Positions 1 to 6,384 are shown, counted from the stretch's first letter. The stretch: 6,953 bases of DNA from SZAS-79 sp031376265 (GCA_031376265.1 JANMDK010000183.1:1-6953), one strand, 5' to 3'. The notes: generated by a model not told the origin, from the letters alone. Made by a program: numbers and translations.

Positions 1-679
1 CAAATTCTTCCATGGTGCCGACGAGGCGCGCGAGCGCATGGTGGTTTTGCTTGAAGGCCCAGTCCCTGGCGCGCTCGTCGTTGTCGTTGCGGACCCGCCT
101 GTCCGCGCCCATCGAGATCAGCTGCATCACCATCGCCTCGAGTCCCACGTATACGGCCAACATGAGAGGCGTCGAGCCGAAGATGCTTTGCGCGTTGATG
201 TCCGCGCCCTTCTCGACGAGGTAAGTCACGACCTCCGAATGCCCGGAAAACGCCGCGTAGTGCAGCGCCGTCCACTGCCGCGGCTCGCGATCGAGCTTCG
301 CGCCGCGCGCCAGCAGCCATCGCACCGCCTCGATCCGGCCCTTCCACGCCGCGTGCATGATCGCCTGCTCGCCCAGCTTGTTGGTCTTGTGGATGTCGGC
401 CCCGCGCGAGACGAAGAGCTCCATCATGGGCAGGTTGCCCTCCCACGCGGCGATCATCAGGCCGGTGCCGATGCGGTCGCCGATGAAATTCGGGTCCAGG
501 CCCCGGTCGAGCCAACCGCGCGCCGAGCCGAGGTCGCCCATCTCGATGCGCGAGCCAAACTCCACGGTGTCGGGCAAGCCGGTCGAGCGCCAGAACTGCG
601 CCTGCGCCGATGTCGCTGCCAGCAGCGCCGCCCAGAGGATCATCGCTAGAATGTTTGCAGTTACCGGCTTGCCATGCAT
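1..679 (-). CDS. Exported ankyrin-repeat protein, 3' end beyond window
   Basis: Read on the minus strand, the frame stays open from ATG at 679 to the left edge, giving 226 residues without a stop. Residues 1-27 look like a Sec signal peptide: Lys4, a hydrophobic stretch ILAMILWAALLAA, then SAQA before Gln28, so cleavage after Ala27 is likely. From about residue 40 onward there are about five ankyrin repeats, with hallmarks such as TALHYAAFSGHSEVVTYLVEKGADINA and G-x-TPLMLAV. Ankyrin repeats mediate protein binding; the partner is unknown and the site is probably periplasmic. Start choice: ATG 679 has AGGAAGG (692-686) six bases upstream. An internal ATG at 643 has no such site and would remove the charged n-region. 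The start overlaps that of the divergent TonB-like gene. The family call is firm; the cellular role is not known. Confidence 0.85.
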   Translation of the reverse strand, partial: MHGKPVTANILAMILWAALLAATSAQAQFWRSTGLPDTVEFGSRIEMGDLGSARGWLDRGLDPNFIGDRIGTGLMIAAWEGNLPMMELFVSRGADIHKTNKLGEQAIMHAAWKGRIEAVRWLLARGAKLDREPRQWTALHYAAFSGHSEVVTYLVEKGADINAQSIFGSTPLMLAVYVGLEAMVMQLISMGADRRVRNDNDERARDWAFKQNHHALARLVGTMEEF

Positions 680-1276
680 CCCTACCCTTCCTTTGCGTAC
701 CGGCCCTTGTGGCGGGCCCTTGTGGTTTCGCTCCTGCTGCATGCCGCCCTGATTGCGTGGGGCGCCTGGCTGCCGACTCTGCTACCGAAAATCGCGCGCG
801 CGCCGGACACCCTTCGCGTGAGGCTCAGCGATCCGCCACCCACGCCACAACTTGCGCCACAGCCCGAACTGCTCATGCGTGAGGATACCAAGTCGGAGGC
901 CCGGAAAATGCCGTTACAAAAGGCGCCGGGCAAAATCCCGGCCTCACGAGTGATCGCTGTGCCAGACTCTCCCGGACGCCCGGACCCGGGCCCGGGCGCG
1001 CGAATGCTTGCGGGCGAAGCGGCGCGCACGGCCGGCGAGCAGGTCGCCCGCCAGCTGTTTTACCCGCCCGATGCCATAGCCCGGGGACTGGAAGGCGAGG
1101 CGCTGGTGCTGCTCTTCCTCGACGAGGGCGGCAACGCGATAGCCGCGCGGATCGAGGCTTCGAGCGGTCATGCCCTGCTGGACGAGGCAGCGGTGCGGGC
1201 GGCGCGAACGATACGATCGCTGCCGGCAAGCGCGCCCAGGGAAGCGGTGTTGCCGGTGCGGTTCAGGCTGAGATAG
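674..1276 (+). CDS. TonB-like energy transducer protein
   Basis: 200 residues. A short cytoplasmic N-terminus is followed by one membrane segment at about 14-33 that carries Ser19-x3-His23, the spacing known from the TonB transmembrane helix that contacts ExbB/ExbD. A proline-rich linker follows (about 54-64, PPPTPQLAPQPE). The C-terminal TonB fold covers about 125-200 and shows FYPPDAIARGLEGEALV, then SSGHALLDEAA. Proteins of this family pass proton-motive energy from the inner membrane to outer-membrane receptors. No ExbB, ExbD or receptor gene lies in the window, so the partner is unknown. ATG 674 is the only sensible start: the frame is closed upstream by a stop at 647-649, and later starts would cut the membrane helix. 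No clear Shine-Dalgarno precedes it. A TAGAAT (647-652) could be a -10 box, but no matching -35 is visible. Confidence 0.85.
   Translation: MHPYPSFAYRPLWRALVVSLLLHAALIAWGAWLPTLLPKIARAPDTLRVRLSDPPPTPQLAPQPELLMREDTKSEARKMPLQKAPGKIPASRVIAVPDSPGRPDPGPGARMLAGEAARTAGEQVARQLFYPPDAIARGLEGEALVLLFLDEGGNAIAARIEASSGHALLDEAAVRAARTIRSLPASAPREAVLPVRFRLR
686..692 (-). promoter_or_regulatory. Ribosome binding site of the ankyrin gene
   Basis: AGGAAGG on the minus strand lies six bases before ATG 679. It decides the start in favour of 679 over the internal ATG at 643. The site lies inside the first codons of the divergent TonB-like gene. Confidence 0.6.
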
Positions 1277-1299
1277 TGGATAAACGGGGGGGGAGGCTC

Positions 1300-2163
1300 A
1301 TGGAAAATCTTGCAGGCAAGGTCGCGGTGGTCACCGGTGCCGCGAGCGGCATCGGCCTCGCGCTGGCGGAGCGGTTCGCGGCGGAAGGCATGAAAGTCGT
1401 CCTCGCCGATGTCGAGGAAGCGCCGCTCGCCGCCGCGGCCGCGTCGATCAAGGCCAGCGGCGGGACGGCGATGCCGGTGCGCACCGATGTGCTCTCGGAG
1501 CCGGACATCAAGCGGTTGTCGGAGGCCGCTTTCTCGGCTTTCGGCGCGGTGCATGTCCTCTGCAACAACGCCGGGGTGAGCGCGGGCGCGCTGGCCGACG
1601 GCGTGTGGAACGTGCCGATGCAGGACTGGGACTGGGTGCTCGGCGTCAACTTCTCCGGCGTGCTGCATGGCATCCGGCATTTCGTGCCGCGCATGATCAT
1701 GAGCGGCGAGCCGGGACACGTGGTCAACACGGCCTCGGTGGCGGGCATCGTTTCGGCGACCGCCGGCCCCTACGTGGTGTCCAAGCACGCGGTGGTCGCG
1801 TTGAGCGAGCGGCTCTACAAGGACCTCAAGATCCGCAACGCCAAGGTGTCCGCCTCGGTGCTCTGCCCGGGCTGGGTGAACACCCGCATCCTCGATTCGC
1901 ACCGCAACCGCCCGGAAGAGTTCATGCCCAACGCGCTGGCGCAGCCGGGCATGACGACGCAGGCCCGCGCGTTGCGCGCCGCGGTCGGCGAGCTGCTGAA
2001 GAACGGCATTCCGCCCGCGGAGATCGCCGGGCTCGTCTGCGATGCGATCCGCAGCGACACGTTTTATGTCATCCCGGTCCAGCCGGACATCAACGACGCG
2101 ATCGAAACCCGGCTCGAGGACATCCGCCTGCGGCGCAATCCCGCGATCTCGCCGATCGCTTAA
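1300..2163 (+). CDS. Short-chain dehydrogenase/reductase (classical SDR)
   Basis: 287 residues, somewhat longer than the usual 250 of the family. It has a Rossmann fold with the cofactor motif TGAASGIG (12-19), Asp37 at the end of strand 2 (favouring NAD(H) over NADP(H) by family rule), Asp63-Val64, NNAG (89-92), and the catalytic tetrad Asn117, Ser146, Tyr158, Lys162. Members oxidise alcohols or reduce ketones in the cytosol; the substrate is not readable here. Start choice: ATG 1300 follows a G-rich GGAGG (1292-1296) and gives the typical MENLAGKVAVVTG opening. A GTG at 1276 overlapping the upstream stop would add eight unusual residues. It lies 23 bases after the TonB-like gene, so the two may be co-transcribed, although no functional link is evident. 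It converges with the esterase and monooxygenase pair. Confidence 0.93.
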   Translation: MENLAGKVAVVTGAASGIGLALAERFAAEGMKVVLADVEEAPLAAAAASIKASGGTAMPVRTDVLSEPDIKRLSEAAFSAFGAVHVLCNNAGVSAGALADGVWNVPMQDWDWVLGVNFSGVLHGIRHFVPRMIMSGEPGHVVNTASVAGIVSATAGPYVVSKHAVVALSERLYKDLKIRNAKVSASVLCPGWVNTRILDSHRNRPEEFMPNALAQPGMTTQARALRAAVGELLKNGIPPAEIAGLVCDAIRSDTFYVIPVQPDINDAIETRLEDIRLRRNPAISPIA

Positions 2164-2171
2164 TGCGTACC

Positions 2172-2188
2172 GCCGGGGATCACCCGGC
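2172..2188. terminator. Possible bidirectional hairpin between convergent genes
   Basis: GCCGGG-gatca-CCCGGC forms a perfect 6-bp GC stem with a 5-base loop in the 16-base gap between the convergent SDR and hydrolase genes, and it covers the hydrolase stop codon. No T-run follows on either strand, so it is not a canonical intrinsic terminator. Confidence 0.3.
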
Positions 2189-3352
2189 TGCGGCGTAGAC
2201 GAGGCGCTTGAACTCGAAAGCGAAGGGATGCCAGAAGCCGAGCTGGCGCTGGGTCATCGAGAGGCCCGCGAACCGGCCGTCGGGCGAAATCCACCAGTGG
2301 GTGCCCGCGATGCCGCCCCATTCGAGCTCGCCAGTCGATTGCGGCGGGTCGATCGGGGAAGGCTTTAGCGTCACCGCGCTGCCGAGCCCGAAACCCTTGC
2401 CCGGCAGGTCGCCCATGCGAACGAAGCGGATGCAGCGTCCCGGCGCGAGCTGGTTGGTACGCATCTGCGCGATCGTCCCGGGCTTGAGCAGCGTTTCGCC
2501 GCCCGGCATGAGGCTCTTGACGAGCGCCACCATGTCGGGAAGCGAGGACACCAGGCCGCCACCGCCGGACAGGCGCGGCACCGGCACGACGAAAGCGCCG
2601 GGGTAGGGATGGTTGTCCAGGCGAGTGAGGCCCGGCTTCATCGGGTCGAGCGGATCGGCGCCGGCGTAGTAGGTCGCGAGCCGCGCCTTGTCCGTGGCAA
2701 AGAAGCCCGTGTCCCCCATCCCGAGCGGCGCAAAGATGCGCTCCTGGAGGAAGGCGTCGAATTTTTTCCCGCTGACGAATTCGACCAGGCGACCGAGCAC
2801 GTCGGTGGCGATCGAGTAGTCCCACGCTGTCCCGGGGTGATAGGCCAGCGGTAGCTTGCCGAGCATCTCCATCATGTCGGAGAGCGGCGTTGCAGGGTTC
2901 AGCACGCGGTGCTCGTTGTACAACTTGAACATGAGCGTGCCCGGATCGAGCACGCCGTAGCCCAGCCCCGAGGTATGCGTCATGAGGTGGCGAATCGTGA
3001 TCGGGGTCGCCGCCGGCTCGGTATCCGCCGCGTCGGTTGCGCCCGGCCGAAGCACGCGCCGGTTGGCAAGCTGCGGCAGGTATTTTTCCGCGAGGTCATC
3101 GAGCGCGAGCCTGCCTTCTTCCATCAGCAACAGCACGGCGCAGGACGTGACCAGCTTGGTGTTCGAGAACACGCGGAACAGGTGGTCGTCGCGCAGCGCC
3201 ACTTTGGCCTCGACGTCCGCCCAGCCGACGCAACCCGATTCGACGACCTCGCGGCCTGCGATCACCGCCCACGAAATGCCGGGCACCACGCGGGCATCCA
3301 CGTAGCGCTGCATCGCGCCGCGGATCGGGGTGAAGTCGCGCGCGGCAGGCAT
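2180..3352 (-). CDS. Serine hydrolase, class C beta-lactamase fold (family VIII esterase-like)
   Basis: 390 residues, the usual length of the beta-lactamase-related serine hydrolase family (PF00144). The nucleophile motif SxxK is Ser63-Asn-Thr-Lys66 (FRVFSNTK). MTHTSGLGYG follows at 124-133. The second motif is Tyr179-Ser-Ile (WDYSIATDVLG), in place of the YxN of true class C lactamases, and WGG (345-347) takes the place of the KTG box. This pattern fits esterases of family VIII better than antibiotic resistance enzymes. No signal peptide is visible, so it is probably cytosolic and unlikely to defend against beta-lactams. Its ATG at 3352 overlaps the stop of the upstream monooxygenase gene (TGATG), which implies translational coupling and one operon. 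The frame remains open upstream through the monooxygenase gene, but that extension is a shadow of the latter. The natural substrate is unknown; an ester or lactone made by the monooxygenase is possible. Confidence 0.9.
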   Translation of the reverse strand: MPAARDFTPIRGAMQRYVDARVVPGISWAVIAGREVVESGCVGWADVEAKVALRDDHLFRVFSNTKLVTSCAVLLLMEEGRLALDDLAEKYLPQLANRRVLRPGATDAADTEPAATPITIRHLMTHTSGLGYGVLDPGTLMFKLYNEHRVLNPATPLSDMMEMLGKLPLAYHPGTAWDYSIATDVLGRLVEFVSGKKFDAFLQERIFAPLGMGDTGFFATDKARLATYYAGADPLDPMKPGLTRLDNHPYPGAFVVPVPRLSGGGGLVSSLPDMVALVKSLMPGGETLLKPGTIAQMRTNQLAPGRCIRFVRMGDLPGKGFGLGSAVTLKPSPIDPPQSTGELEWGGIAGTHWWISPDGRFAGLSMTQRQLGFWHPFAFEFKRLVYAAAG

Positions 3353-4650
3353 CAGCCGTTCCCGCTTTTCTCGGCGATCTCGCGCATCTGGCGCATGGCG
3401 AGCGCCCGGCGGCGGTTCGCCTCGGGCAGCGTCGACAGGTCCACCGGCGGCGCGGTCAGCCCATAGGCGGGGTAGCTCGGGATCTGGTCGCGCGCGAGCG
3501 CCGGCATGAACTTTTTGCGCTTGAACGCCGCTTCGACGTAAGGCGCCAGCTCCGCCTGCTTCTTCGCCTCGCGCGCGGCCTCGCCCTCGCGGAACTCCGG
3601 CATCACCTCCTTCGCGAAGCACTTGAGCGAATCGCAAATGTGCTCGTGCCGGTTGTTGCCGCCCTGCTGGATGAACACCGTCTGGTCGACGCCCGCGTCC
3701 TGGAACTTGCGCAGCGAAGCGCGCAGCTGCTCCGGCGAGCCGATGCACCCCGCGCCTGCGCCGAGCACTTCGGTGCCGAGCTGCTCGCGCACCGCGACGA
3801 ACTTCTCCCAGATATTGGTGCGGCCTGGCGTGTGGCGGCCGAACCCGTAGAAGTGGCCGAGCGCAAACTGGAAAAACCGGAACCCGTCGATGCCGCGGCG
3901 GCGCGCTTCCTCCGCGTCCGGGTGGCAGGAGAATCCCGCCACCATCGCGATATTCGGGTTGACGGCATGGCCGATCGGCACGCACTCGCGCTTGAAGGTG
4001 TCGTAGTACTCCTGCACCCACTGCTTGGCTTCCTCCGGATCGATGAACGCGAACGTCAGCGCCCCGATGCCGTTCTGCGCCGCGAGCCTGATGGTGTTGC
4101 GGTTGGAGCACGCCATCCAAAGCGGCGGATGCGGCTTCTGCGCGGGCTTGGGCACGACGTTCCGCACCGGCATGCTGAAGTACTTGCCCTCGAAACCCGG
4201 GTACGGGTCCATCACCAGCATGTTGGCCGCCTGCTCGGTCGATTCCTTCCAGATCAGGTGCCTCTCCTCCGGGTTGATGCCGAACCCTTCGAGTTCCGAG
4301 CGCGAAGCCGACATCCCGGTGCCCCACTCGACCCGCCCGCGCGACACGAGATCGAGCGTCGCGATGCGCTCGGCTGCGCGCGCCGGGTGGTTGTAGCCGG
4401 GCAGCATGAGCATGATCCCGTGCCCGAGCCGGATGTTCTTCGTGCGCTGCGAGCAGGCGGCGAGGAACACCTCCGGCGCGGAGGAGTGCGAATACTCCTC
4501 GAGGAAGTGGTGCTCGACCTCCCACGCGAAGTCGATGCCGAGTTCATCCGCCAGTTCCACCTGGTCCAGCGCCTCGTGCAGGAGCTTTTCCTCGGCCCCC
4601 TCGGCCCACGGGCGCGGGAGCTGGTGCTCGTAGAAGATTCCGAATTTCAT
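3352..4650 (-). CDS. LLM class flavin-dependent monooxygenase (luciferase-like)
   Basis: 432 residues. The bacterial luciferase-like TIM-barrel domain (PF00296) occupies about 1-330, with the family opening MKFGIFYEHQLPRPW, EHHF at 46-49 followed by EEYSHSSAPEV, and RGRVEWGTG at 104-112. The C-terminal 100 residues are charged and helical. Enzymes of this family use reduced flavin from a separate reductase and O2 to oxygenate substrates; some are type II Baeyer-Villiger monooxygenases. No flavin reductase gene is in the window. It is the first gene of a two-gene operon with the serine hydrolase. Start ATG 4650 has AAAGGA about nine bases upstream and gives the conserved N-terminus. A palindrome at 4672-4685 sits just upstream and may be an operator. 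The family is certain; the substrate is not known. Confidence 0.93.
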   Translation of the reverse strand: MKFGIFYEHQLPRPWAEGAEEKLLHEALDQVELADELGIDFAWEVEHHFLEEYSHSSAPEVFLAACSQRTKNIRLGHGIMLMLPGYNHPARAAERIATLDLVSRGRVEWGTGMSASRSELEGFGINPEERHLIWKESTEQAANMLVMDPYPGFEGKYFSMPVRNVVPKPAQKPHPPLWMACSNRNTIRLAAQNGIGALTFAFIDPEEAKQWVQEYYDTFKRECVPIGHAVNPNIAMVAGFSCHPDAEEARRRGIDGFRFFQFALGHFYGFGRHTPGRTNIWEKFVAVREQLGTEVLGAGAGCIGSPEQLRASLRKFQDAGVDQTVFIQQGGNNRHEHICDSLKCFAKEVMPEFREGEAAREAKKQAELAPYVEAAFKRKKFMPALARDQIPSYPAYGLTAPPVDLSTLPEANRRRALAMRQMREIAEKSGNG

Positions 4651-4671
4651 GCGGGTCGGTCCTTTAGGTTC

Positions 4672-4685
4672 CCTGTGTTCACAGG
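4672..4685. promoter_or_regulatory. Candidate operator palindrome upstream of the LLM gene
   Basis: CCTGTG-TT-CACAGG is an inverted repeat with perfect 6-bp arms, 22 bases before the monooxygenase start and in the only gap between it and the upstream TA genes. The position suits a repressor or activator site. No regulator gene is in the window, and no convincing -10/-35 pair was found around it. Confidence 0.35.
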
Positions 4686-4697
4686 TTTGCGCGGAGG

Positions 4698-5054
4698 TCA
4701 GGCATTCCTGCCGATCCGAATGCGGCCGGGTTGGATGACTACGAAAGCCCCGTAGAGCGCTTCGGATTGGGAGGCCACCAATTCCAGGACCGCGGGCGCA
4801 AGGTCCTGCCGCACAGAGTGCGGGTACCGAATGAACACGACTCCGGCATTCCCTTTTGCCGACGCAAACACAAGCTGCCCGAAATCCTTGTCTTCCGTGA
4901 GCAGGATTCGACGATCGCCCGTTGCGAACTCGATTACCTCGGCGTCGCTCGAACCACGCAACGAGCCTTCGGCGACGGCATTTACGTCATGGCCTGCTGC
5001 GCGCAACGCATGCACGATGGAAAAGTCGCAGCTCTCATCAGCGAGAAACCGCAT
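4698..5054 (-). CDS. DUF5615 family PIN-like toxin
   Basis: 118 residues, the normal size for the family. The opening MRFLADESCD with Asp6-Glu7, Asp37, and the LLTEDKDFG stretch with Asp55 and Asp57 give the acidic cluster expected of a PIN-like nuclease. By family knowledge these are putative RNases serving as toxins of type II systems paired with DUF433 proteins. The upstream gene is exactly such a DUF433 protein, ending nine bases before this start. No Shine-Dalgarno is seen before ATG 5054, so translation probably depends on coupling to the antitoxin, which would keep toxin output below antitoxin. The actual RNA target is unknown. Confidence 0.87.
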   Translation of the reverse strand: MRFLADESCDFSIVHALRAAGHDVNAVAEGSLRGSSDAEVIEFATGDRRILLTEDKDFGQLVFASAKGNAGVVFIRYPHSVRQDLAPAVLELVASQSEALYGAFVVIQPGRIRIGRNA

Positions 5055-5063
5055 CGGCGGCGA

Positions 5064-5300
5064 TCAGGACGCGTTGCGAACCAGCAGGGTTTCCTCATGC
5101 GCAAGAGTGTCGGCCGCATAGGCCATGGCGGCCTGGATGTCGGCCCTGGTGAGGTGGGGATAGGCCTCGAGTACGGCGCCTTCGTCCGCGCCTTCGGAGA
5201 TCTTTCTCAGGATCAACTCCACGGTGATCCGCGTCCCGCGAATCACGGGCTTTCCCTGCATGATTGCCGGATTGACTTCGATACGGTCCGTGATCGTCAT
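5064..5300 (-). CDS. DUF433 domain antitoxin
   Basis: 78 residues. The signature is N10-P11-x-I-x-x-GKPVIRGTRI (16-25), followed by ISEGADEGAVLEAYPHLTRADIQAAMAYA, a helical DNA-binding-like segment typical of DUF433 (PF04255). Family members are regarded as antitoxins of DUF5615 PIN-like toxins, and that partner follows immediately. TGGAG (5310-5306) lies five bases before ATG 5300, a good ribosome site that the toxin gene lacks. A sigma70-like promoter is visible upstream at 5330-5358, so this pair probably forms a separate transcription unit and may be autoregulated. Confidence 0.88.
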   Translation of the reverse strand: MTITDRIEVNPAIMQGKPVIRGTRITVELILRKISEGADEGAVLEAYPHLTRADIQAAMAYAADTLAHEETLLVRNAS

Positions 5301-5329
5301 ATGGGCTCCAGTGCCGCTCTGTCCCGGGC

Positions 5330-5358
5330 ATCATAACGCTGTGGTAAACGCCCGCCAA
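5330..5358 (-). promoter_or_regulatory. Probable sigma70-type promoter of the DUF433-DUF5615 pair
   Basis: On the minus strand, TTGGCG (5358-5353) and TATGAT (5335-5330) are separated by exactly 17 bases. They match the -35 in four and the -10 in five of six positions. Transcription would start about 20 bases before the DUF433 ATG, with the ribosome site in between. Confidence 0.5.
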
Positions 5359-5432
5359 TGGCCGGGATGCCGTGCAACAGCGCCTCATACCGGCTAAAGC
5401 CCTGTGTCCTCTCGCGTCCAAGTCAACGGTGG

Positions 5433-5448
5433 CGCCAGAAAGCTGGCG
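5433..5448. other. Stem-loop after the addiction-module gene
   Basis: CGCCAG-AAAG-CTGGCG gives a perfect 6-bp stem with a 4-base loop. It begins five bases past the stop of the minus-strand gene 5454-5687. There is no T-run on the minus strand after it, so it may be a weak terminator or an RNA-stabilising hairpin. Confidence 0.35.
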
Positions 5449-5453
5449 GACAT

Positions 5454-5687
5454 TCATCCCCTTCCGTACTTCTTCTTCAGGTCGGCAATGACCGAATCGA
5501 AATCGGCGGTCTTGGTCTCGCCGCGATCAAGCGCTGACAGGCGATCCTCGCACTCCCTGATCCACGCACTTTTCCAGCCGGCAGCCGGAGGGGTGAACAG
5601 GTCCTGCAACGTGTTCAGGAGGACCACCCGCTCTTCGGCGCTCAGCGCCTTTACCTGCTCGACAAGTGCTTCGATGCGGTCGGTCAC
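5454..5687 (-). CDS. Addiction-module antitoxin-like protein (PF09720 type)
   Basis: 77 residues, mostly helical and charged. It shows the typical layout of the 'putative addiction module component' family: an N-terminal helix with LSAEERVVLLNTL (15-27), a middle WKSAWIRECEDRLSALDRGET (38-58), and a lysine-rich end. These proteins are usually the antitoxin of a RelE/ParE-type toxin encoded just downstream. Here the next 150 bases hold no such toxin, so it looks like an orphan. The start is GTG at 5687, overlapping the stop of the upstream HTH gene as GTGA, with no other start nearby. Coupled translation with that gene is likely, which makes them one unit in which two antitoxin-type genes stand side by side. 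Confidence 0.7.
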   Translation of the reverse strand: MTDRIEALVEQVKALSAEERVVLLNTLQDLFTPPAAGWKSAWIRECEDRLSALDRGETKTADFDSVIADLKKKYGRG

Positions 5688-6016
5688 GTCGTGATGCGCG
5701 CCGGTGCCGCGTGTCCGGCTTCCGTGCGCCGCACTTTTACCGCGACGTCGACTCGCGAGCCAAGCCCGTTGATCATCGCCATGAGCTGCTCCACGCTGAT
5801 GCGCCGGAAGTCCGCGTTGCGGACGCGCGAGAAATCCCCCGCGTCGATTCCCGTGAGGCTCTGCGCCTTTCTCATGCTGAGGCTTTTCCTGTCGAGCGCC
5901 TTGATGATTTCCGCCGCCAAGATCGCCTTCAGCTGGCGAGCGTCGGCGTCCGGCAAGTCGAAATCCTGGTAGATATTCCTGCTCCCGCGAACGATCCCGA
6001 GCCGTTCCTTTTTCAT
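5684..6016 (-). CDS. HigA-like HTH (HTH_37 type) antitoxin, toxin partner lost
   Basis: 110 residues. The N-terminal GSRNIYQDFDLPDADARQLKA (11-31) and the helix-turn-helix at about 46-68 (LSMRKAQSLTGIDAGDFSRV) followed by RRISVEQLMAMINGLGSRVDV match the HigA-like XRE/HTH_37 family. Such antitoxins bind their own promoter and neutralise a HigB/Gp49-like toxin encoded immediately upstream. Upstream there is only a 24-codon remnant of such a toxin, ending in an ATGA overlap with this start. ATG 6016 has AAGGAG (6030-6025) eight bases upstream. It overlaps the addiction-module gene downstream by GTGA. It resembles the HigA-like protein at 6088-6384 in layout but not closely in sequence, so a recent tandem duplication is unlikely. 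Confidence 0.8.
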   Translation of the reverse strand: MKKERLGIVRGSRNIYQDFDLPDADARQLKAILAAEIIKALDRKSLSMRKAQSLTGIDAGDFSRVRNADFRRISVEQLMAMINGLGSRVDVAVKVRRTEAGHAAPARITT

Positions 6017-6087
6017 TTCAACATCTCCTTGAGTCGCTTCACCCTGTCCCTGACCAGGTCGAACTCATGTTTCGGGGTCGTGGTTCC
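6013..6087 (-). pseudogene. C-terminal remnant of a HigB/Gp49-like toxin
   Basis: Directly after the TAG of the HigA-like gene, the same frame stays open for 24 codons and ends with TGA overlapping the next gene's ATG (ATGA). Its sequence TPKHEFDLVRDRVKRL aligns without gaps to APRTEMELACTRFRAL (residues 88-103) of the intact HigB-like toxin in this window. Identities are Pro, Glu, Leu, Arg and Leu, with several conservative changes, and the distance to the C-terminus is almost the same. No usual start codon precedes it (only an internal GTG at 6042 and an ATG at 6024). I infer the tail of a deleted toxin that once preceded the antitoxin at 5684-6016. A readthrough extension of the HigA-like protein is an alternative. 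Confidence 0.5.
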
Positions 6088-6384
6088 CTATGCCGCCTTC
6101 TTCACGCTGAACTCTACCCGCATCCCGGCGTGCCCGAGAATATTGACCAGCGCGTCAAGGCTGAATTTCTCGATCTTCCCCTTCAGCAGGTCATTGAGCC
6201 GCGGTTGCGTCACGCCGAGGCGCGAAGCGGCGTCTTTCTGGGTCAGGCCGCTGGTCCCGACGTAGCGCTCGATGCGCGTCATGAGGTCCGAGCGCAGGAG
6301 CAGGTTCTGCGCCTCCTGTGGAGGAAATCCAAGGTCGCGGAAGATGTTTGCCTTTCCGCGCGTCATTTTCAGTTTCGCCGTCAT
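6088..6384 (-). CDS. higA: HigA-like HTH (HTH_37 type) antitoxin
   Basis: 98 residues. NIFRDLGFPPQEAQNLLLRSDLM (13-35) leads into a helix-turn-helix at about 47-69 (LTQKDAASRLGVTQPRLNDLL), then FSLDALVNILGHAGMRVEFSVKKAA, a typical ending for HTH_37 HigA-like proteins. By family knowledge it neutralises the toxin encoded just upstream and represses the shared promoter. ATG 6384 is chosen because AAGGAGG (6396-6390) lies five bases before it and because it makes an ATGA overlap with the toxin stop. A longer frame from 6426 would overlap the toxin more and has no ribosome site. The toxin-first order is typical of HigBA. The gene symbol is by family resemblance. Confidence 0.87.
   Translation of the reverse strand: MTAKLKMTRGKANIFRDLGFPPQEAQNLLLRSDLMTRIERYVGTSGLTQKDAASRLGVTQPRLNDLLKGKIEKFSLDALVNILGHAGMRVEFSVKKAA

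Noticed and set aside
38..649. Plus-strand open frame of 203 residues
   Set aside because: It is antisense to the ankyrin gene, whose repeats and signal peptide are unmistakable on the minus strand.
1168..1902. Minus-strand open frame of 244 residues
   Set aside because: It is antisense to the SDR gene; its His/Arg-rich composition is typical of GC-rich shadows.
3353..4525. 781-residue minus-strand frame (2180-4525) that would fuse a long N-terminal part to the serine hydrolase
   Set aside because: The extra part is an arginine- and alanine-rich shadow of the LLM gene in another frame; the hydrolase family begins at the ATG at 3352.
3640..4755. 371-residue plus-strand open frame
   Set aside because: It lies antisense to the LLM gene, has shadow-type composition and no recognisable domain.
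5331..5382. CGCTGT...ACAGCG inverted arms, considered as an integron attC site because TA genes are common cassettes
   Set aside because: The core-site consensus and paired inner boxes are missing and the genes are in overlapping operons, unlike cassettes.
5095..5457. Minus-strand frame starting with an ATGA overlap after the addiction-module gene, a possible downstream toxin
   Set aside because: It shows no RelE/ParE-like pattern and runs out of frame through the well-supported DUF433 gene.
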